Source of the DNA: an uncultured Verrucomicrobiota bacterium
GTDB taxonomy: Bacteria > Verrucomicrobiota > Verrucomicrobiia > Methylacidiphilales > Verrucolacustridaceae
Direction of reading: 5' to 3'
Assembly: GCA_903905395.1 (NCBI GenBank)
Contig: CAIVGD010000274.1
Location: forward strand, 1-10,616
DNA length: 10,616 nucleotides
The translations under genes and the position numbers were made by a program. A model generated the notes under the pieces. The model was given only the letters and a program-made list of their open reading frames with translations, was not told the origin of the DNA and searched no databases. Positions 7,066 to 10,616 of the stretch are shown piece after piece (the stretch's first letter is position 1; each line of letters opens with the position of its first letter).

Positions 7066-9189
7066 ATGTCCACCGCCAGCCAGTTGCAAGATCGCATCCT
7101 CGCCCTTCTTAAGGGCAAAAAAGCCACCCCCCTCGATGCCCCCACCCTCTCCAAGCGCCTCCGCGCTTCTCAGGCGTCGATCATTCACACCCTGACCCTT
7201 CTGGAAAAAGAAGGCCGCGTGGCCCGCGTCCGGCAGAACCATTGGATCTCCGCTAACTCGGCCGATCTCGTCACCGGCACCATCCAGTTTCACGCCAAGG
7301 GATTCGCTTTTGTAGTCCCTCCCGACGGCTCTCCCGACCTCCACATCGCAGCCGAAGACACCGGCACCTCACTGCACGGCGACCTCGTCGTAGCCCGCAT
7401 CGACCGCCGTGCCGCGCCCGCCCCATCCCGCGGCCGCCGCATCACCGCCCCAGACCGGTTGCGCGGAAACGTCCTCCGCATCCTCGAGCGCCGCACCGCC
7501 ACGATCGTCGGCACCCTCCAGAAAACCGCGCGATTCTTTATCGTGATACCCGACGACCCCCGCCTCCTCCACAACCTTTATGTGCCCGCGCCCGGCACCG
7601 CAGGCACCCCAGCCGCCCAGCCTGGAGACAAAGTCGTCGCCAAGCTGATCGATTGGAAAGACCGCCACACCAATCCGGAGGGCATCATCATCGAACGGCT
7701 CGGCCGAGCCACCGACCCAGGCATCGACATCCTCTCCATCATTCGAAAATTTGACCTTCCTTCCGAATTTCCATCCGAGGCTCTGGCCGAGGCTTCCTCC
7801 TTCCCCCCCGTCCAACTTCCCGACCGGCCCACCGGCCGCGAAGATCTCCGCGGGGAATTCGTAATCACCATCGATCCTGATACCGCCCGCGACTTCGATG
7901 ACGCCATCTCCCTTCGCGAACTTCCCGGGGACCATGCGGAAGTCGGAATCCACATCGCCGATGTCTCCCACTACGTCCATCTGGGCTCCGCACTGGATCA
8001 CGAGGCGCGCCGCCGCGCCAATAGTGTCTATCTGGTCAACGGCGTCATCCCCATGCTCCCGCCCCGCCTCTCCGATGGACTCTGCTCGCTCCGTCCAGAC
8101 GAACAGCGCCTCACCTACTCCGCCTTCATCAGGATCGGTCCCGACGGCAAAGCCGGCACCACCCGCTTCGCGCGGTCCGTAATTCTTTCCCGGCATCGCC
8201 TCACCTACGCCGAAGCTTTACTCCGCCTCCGCCGCCCGGCCCAAGACGACCTCGATCGGTTTCTCCAACGGGCTTGGCACTTTGCTTCAGCTCTTCGTCG
8301 TCGCCGCTTCGATGCGGGCGCGCTCGATCTCGATTTTCCAGAACTCCGAATCATCCTCGATGCTCAAGGCAGGCCGGCCCGGATTGAAAAAGAATCCACC
8401 GACGAATCCCACCAACTCATCGAGGAGTTCATGCTTTTGGCAAATGAATCCGTAGCCCGCCACCTAAACCACGAAAATCGCCCCGCCCTGTACCGCATCC
8501 ACGAAACGCCGGAAGAGTCCCGCCTGCTGGAATACCGGGAACTTCTCATCGCACACGGCGTCAAGGCTGGCGACCTCACCCAACGGGGCGAAATTCAAAA
8601 AATTCTCAAACTTCTTCCAGGACGGCCCGACGGCTACGCCCTCAAGATCGGCCTTCTCCGTTCCCTAAAGCGCGCCGTTTACTCCCCGAAAAGCCTCGGC
8701 CACTTCGGCTTGGCTAAATCCCACTACACCCATTTCACCTCCCCCATACGTCGTTATGCCGATCTTCTGGTTCACCGCGCCCTCGCCCACCCCAAGGGAG
8801 CCTCCAAAACATCCTCCTCATCCCTAGAACAACTCGCCCAGCACCTCTCCCGCACGGAGCGAACCGCCGCCGAGGCCGAGCAAGAATCCAAAAAATTGAA
8901 ACTGCTCGAATACCTAGAAATGCAGGCCGGCCCAAATGCCACCCAGACCTTCCCTGCCGTCGTCACCGAGGTGACCAACTTCGGCATGTTCGTCGAACTT
9001 CCCGACTTCCTCCTCTCCGGGCTGATCCACGTCTCTTCCATCAAGGACGACTTTTTCTCCTTCAATCCCGCCCAACGATCCCTGCGCGGACGCCGCTCCG
9101 GCAAAACCTACCGCGCCGGCACCCATCTCCGCGTCGCCGTTCTGAAAATCGACATTCCCAAACGCCAGGTCGATTTCAGACCGGCATAG
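7066..9189 (+). CDS. rnr: Ribonuclease R (3'-5' exoribonuclease)
   Basis: This 707-residue RNase II/R family enzyme degrades structured RNA from the 3' end. Domains (numbered from the start chosen here): an N-terminal winged helix-turn-helix (about 5-65), two cold-shock/OB folds (about 68-200), the RNB catalytic domain (about 262-570) and a C-terminal S1 domain (629-707). The metal-binding block TIDPDTARDFDDA has Asp270, 276, 278 and 279, nearly the E. coli numbering. Other RNB signatures are YLVNGVIPMLPPRLSDGLCSL and HYTHFTSPIRRYADLLVHRAL (553-572). The ATG at 7066 gives a natural N-terminus (MSTASQLQDRILALLKG). In-frame ATGs at 6952 and 7027 would overlap glgA and add an atypical extension. 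No strong SD precedes any of them. The protein stops right after S1, without the Lys-rich tail of E. coli RNase R. It is followed by an intrinsic terminator, so it is probably monocistronic. Confidence 0.95.
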   Translation: MSTASQLQDRILALLKGKKATPLDAPTLSKRLRASQASIIHTLTLLEKEGRVARVRQNHWISANSADLVTGTIQFHAKGFAFVVPPDGSPDLHIAAEDTGTSLHGDLVVARIDRRAAPAPSRGRRITAPDRLRGNVLRILERRTATIVGTLQKTARFFIVIPDDPRLLHNLYVPAPGTAGTPAAQPGDKVVAKLIDWKDRHTNPEGIIIERLGRATDPGIDILSIIRKFDLPSEFPSEALAEASSFPPVQLPDRPTGREDLRGEFVITIDPDTARDFDDAISLRELPGDHAEVGIHIADVSHYVHLGSALDHEARRRANSVYLVNGVIPMLPPRLSDGLCSLRPDEQRLTYSAFIRIGPDGKAGTTRFARSVILSRHRLTYAEALLRLRRPAQDDLDRFLQRAWHFASALRRRRFDAGALDLDFPELRIILDAQGRPARIEKESTDESHQLIEEFMLLANESVARHLNHENRPALYRIHETPEESRLLEYRELLIAHGVKAGDLTQRGEIQKILKLLPGRPDGYALKIGLLRSLKRAVYSPKSLGHFGLAKSHYTHFTSPIRRYADLLVHRALAHPKGASKTSSSSLEQLAQHLSRTERTAAEAEQESKKLKLLEYLEMQAGPNATQTFPAVVTEVTNFGMFVELPDFLLSGLIHVSSIKDDFFSFNPAQRSLRGRRSGKTYRAGTHLRVAVLKIDIPKRQVDFRPA

Positions 9190-9218
9190 GCAATCCCCAT
9201 TGCGAATGGTCTGGTTTT

Positions 9219-9260
9219 CCCAAGCCTTGCTCGCCTTTCATCGGGCGTTGGGTTTTTTTT
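9219..9260 (+). terminator. Intrinsic terminator of rnr
   Basis: A stem pairs CCCAAGCCT (9219-9227) with GGGC-G-TTGGG (9243-9252), about 9 bp with one bulged G, around a loop of about 15 nt. Eight Ts follow immediately (9253-9260). It begins 30 nt after the rnr stop codon. This is a typical Rho-independent layout on the plus strand. Confidence 0.7.
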
Positions 9261-9474
9261 GCCTGGGGCTGGTGACGATGGGAACGGAAACGGCTTTGGC
9301 ACGCGGAAAGCACGTTCCTCCCCATGAATGGAGCGAAATCCAAAAACAAAACCATCCCTGGATGCTCCAGGTCGCGGATGCAGCCCACCTCTACGCCTTC
9401 TCCCGGATTACCTGAATTCTTCCCGAGGCCCGGCTGGTCACTTTCGACGAGGAGCAACAGAACCTCGCCCGTAG

Positions 9475-9500
9475 AAACCGGTGGGTTCTCTTCCCGGTTT
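9475..9500. other. Inverted repeat between convergent genes, possible weak terminator
   Basis: AAACCGG (9475-9481) and CCGGTTT (9494-9500) form a perfect 7-bp stem with a 12-nt loop, 12 bp beyond the manA stop. No T-run follows on either strand, so an intrinsic terminator call for manA is weak. Otherwise the gap 9190-9511 holds only the rnr terminator and the interrupted short frame. Confidence 0.3.
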
Positions 9501-9511
9501 GATAATTTCGA

Positions 9512-10450
9512 TTACGGAAACTCCACCTGAACCACCGTGCTCTCCTCGACTCCATGCAGAATCACCGACTCATGATTCGCAGTGATGAATCGAGCCGCCC
9601 CCTTCGCCCACTCCTCGCCACTCTCCTCCTCCTTCACTTTCCCATCCGCCACAAACAGATACCTGAACGTGCGTGCATCCGACACCATCTCCCGAATCTC
9701 ACCACGCGATAACCACCAGCGTGTGATCTTAAAATAGTCACAGGCCAGCAATCGCTCGCCCCTCGGCTGAACAAAAGCCGGCTCATGATCGTCCCAGCGG
9801 ATCGAAGCCAACGCCTCCTTCACATGCAACGCTCTCAGATTTCCGGTCTCATCCTTCCGATCCCAATCATAAACCCGGTATGTCGTGTCGGAATTCTGCT
9901 GAATCTCCAAGATCAAATTCCCCGCCCCAATCGCATGGACCCGTCCCGACGGTAAAAACATCGCCTGGCCCGCCTCCGTAACCAACCGATGAAAACATCC
10001 CGCCACGGTTCCGTTTTTCAAGGCGTTCTCGAATTCTGTTTTTCGAATTCCTCTTTTTAGTCCCGCATAAATGTCCGCCCCTAACTTCGTTTCCAGAAAA
10101 AACCACATCTCCGTCTTGGGTTCCCCGCCCAATTCTTTGCCCATCTCCGCGGGCGGATGCACTTGCAGGGAGAGCTTATCCTGCGCATCGAGCAGTTTGA
10201 TCAGAATGGGAAAATGGGGCGCGTCCGGAGCGCGGGTTCCGAAAATCTTTTTTCGATCTGGCCCCGCCCAAACGGAGCCAAGCGTCTGACAGGTTCCCTC
10301 GATTACCGACTGCGCTTCCGGCCGATCGACCAGTTCCCACGTTTCCCCGATCTTTTTTCCGGCCGGCAAAACCCGCCCAAATTTCTCCTCGAGGCTCCTC
10401 CCTCCCCAGATTCGTTCCTGCGGCAACGGCTCAAATTTCCAAATCGCCAT
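9512..10450 (-). CDS. manA: Mannose-6-phosphate isomerase, class I (short form)
   Basis: The 312-residue cupin-type metalloenzyme interconverts mannose-6-phosphate and fructose-6-phosphate, linking mannose or GDP-mannose synthesis to glycolysis. The length matches the short Bacillus-type class I enzymes, not the roughly 390-residue enterobacterial form. Zinc ligands are visible: Gln96 and His98 in LSLQVHPP, Glu114 in PKTEMWFF, and His172 in LPSGRVHAIG. The catalytic-region block LEIQQNSDTTYRVYDWDR (181-198) is complete. No signal peptide is seen, so it is cytoplasmic. It is convergent with rnr and separate from the glycogen operon. The start at 10450 has only a weak upstream purine signal. 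Farther upstream are two palindromic repeats that could affect its expression. Confidence 0.93.
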   Translation of the reverse strand: MAIWKFEPLPQERIWGGRSLEEKFGRVLPAGKKIGETWELVDRPEAQSVIEGTCQTLGSVWAGPDRKKIFGTRAPDAPHFPILIKLLDAQDKLSLQVHPPAEMGKELGGEPKTEMWFFLETKLGADIYAGLKRGIRKTEFENALKNGTVAGCFHRLVTEAGQAMFLPSGRVHAIGAGNLILEIQQNSDTTYRVYDWDRKDETGNLRALHVKEALASIRWDDHEPAFVQPRGERLLACDYFKITRWWLSRGEIREMVSDARTFRYLFVADGKVKEEESGEEWAKGAARFITANHESVILHGVEESTVVQVEFP

Positions 10451-10527
10451 CCAATCAATCTAGCCACTTGCCCCATTCTTGAAAGACCCGACCTTCGCGC
10501 AATCCCCACCAAAACCCACCACCCACA

Positions 10528-10561
10528 TCATTCCCACATTCTTGGGAATGTCATAACCTCC
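10528..10561. repeat. 34-bp palindromic repeat, copy A
   Basis: Identical over 34 bp to copy B, 55 bp away. It holds a perfect inverted repeat: CATTCCCA (10529-10536), loop CATTCT, TGGGAATG (10543-10550). An asymmetric tail TCATAACCTCC follows; on the minus strand this gives GGAGG ahead of the hairpin. It lies 78-111 bp upstream of manA. The identity is directly visible; the role is unknown. Confidence 0.85.
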
Positions 10562-10582
10562 TCACTCCCTGCCCACCATGCG

Positions 10583-10616
10583 TCATTCCCACATTCTTGG
10601 GAATGTCATAACCTCC
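10583..10616. repeat. 34-bp palindromic repeat, copy B, ending at the window edge
   Basis: Same 34 bp as copy A, with palindrome arms at 10584-10591 and 10598-10605. The 21-bp spacer between the copies is unrelated to the repeat. The repeat reaches the last base of the window, so its true right end and any further copies are not visible. Confidence 0.85.

Larger units (their letters stand above)
9206..9502 (+). pseudogene. Short secreted-protein-like frame interrupted by an in-frame TGA
   Basis: From the ATG at 9206 the frame reads 69 codons to a TGA at 9413-9415, then continues in the same frame for 28 protein-like codons (ILPEARLVTFDEEQ...) to a double stop TGA TAA at 9500-9505. The first part looks like a signal peptide: a hydrophobic core FFCLGLV and a possible cleavage site after TALA. 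Base composition by codon position after the signal-like part (position 2 about 37% GC, positions 1 and 3 about 63-71%) resembles coding sequence on both sides of the TGA. Against it: no clear SD, no recognised family, and the rnr terminator sits inside the first codons; the ATG at 9278 would avoid that overlap. It could be a decayed gene, a real 45-69 residue peptide, or chance. TGA is a normal stop in neighbouring genes, so recoding is unlikely. Confidence 0.3.

Noticed and set aside
7369..8196. 275-codon minus-strand frame opposite rnr
   Set aside because: Gly/Asp/Val-rich antisense frame of the RNase R gene; no domain and no ribosome site.
10528..10616. CRISPR array
   Set aside because: Only two repeats are visible, the spacer is 21 bp (short for CRISPR), and no cas gene is present. 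The repeat fits an intergenic palindromic element better, though sequence beyond the edge could change this.

Overview
The window is a gene-dense stretch of a GC-rich bacterial chromosome with one minus-strand operon, one plus-strand gene and one convergent minus-strand gene. No rRNA, tRNA, transposase or phage gene is visible. The taxonomic hint is weak. The partial lipoprotein at the left edge ends in a pattern (SPYAPYAG...VDVKGF...GTEVKCPYTGK) that I associate from memory with short lipoproteins of Verrucomicrobia/Opitutae. This fits the GC-rich codon use and the glgA-galT-GH57 grouping, but it is not proof.

Positions 1-7034 (all minus strand, so read from right to left) hold what looks like a glycogen/alpha-glucan operon: glgA (glycogen synthase, GT5), a galT-type nucleotidylyltransferase, a GH57 glycosidase with an intact active site, a second GH57 protein of the 4-alpha-glucanotransferase type whose active site looks degraded, and a small lipoprotein that runs off the window. 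Spacing is tight: 24 bp, an 8-bp overlap, 9 bp and 20 bp. Ribosome binding sites are good for the first four genes. The lipoprotein has no Shine-Dalgarno but does have a well-placed sigma70-like promoter in the tail of the preceding gene, so it may be transcribed separately, possibly as a leaderless mRNA.

Positions 7066-9189 (plus) encode ribonuclease R, divergent from glgA with only about 31 bp between the starts. A good intrinsic terminator follows at 9219-9260. The 322-bp gap 9190-9511 also holds a short coding-like frame interrupted by an in-frame TGA.

Positions 9512-10450 (minus) encode a short class I mannose-6-phosphate isomerase. Upstream of it, at the right edge, are two identical 34-bp repeats, each containing a perfect 8-6-8 palindrome, with a 55-bp period. 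The second copy ends on the last base of the window, so a longer array may continue outside.

Functionally, GlgA makes alpha-1,4-glucan from a nucleotide glucose, the GalT-like enzyme could connect hexose-1-phosphates and nucleotide sugars, and the intact GH57 protein would remodel or degrade the polymer. The second GH57 protein may be a pseudoenzyme or glucan-binding partner. The most interesting points are that apparent GH57 pseudoenzyme, the palindromic repeats at the right edge, and the GalT without its usual CxxC zinc pair.
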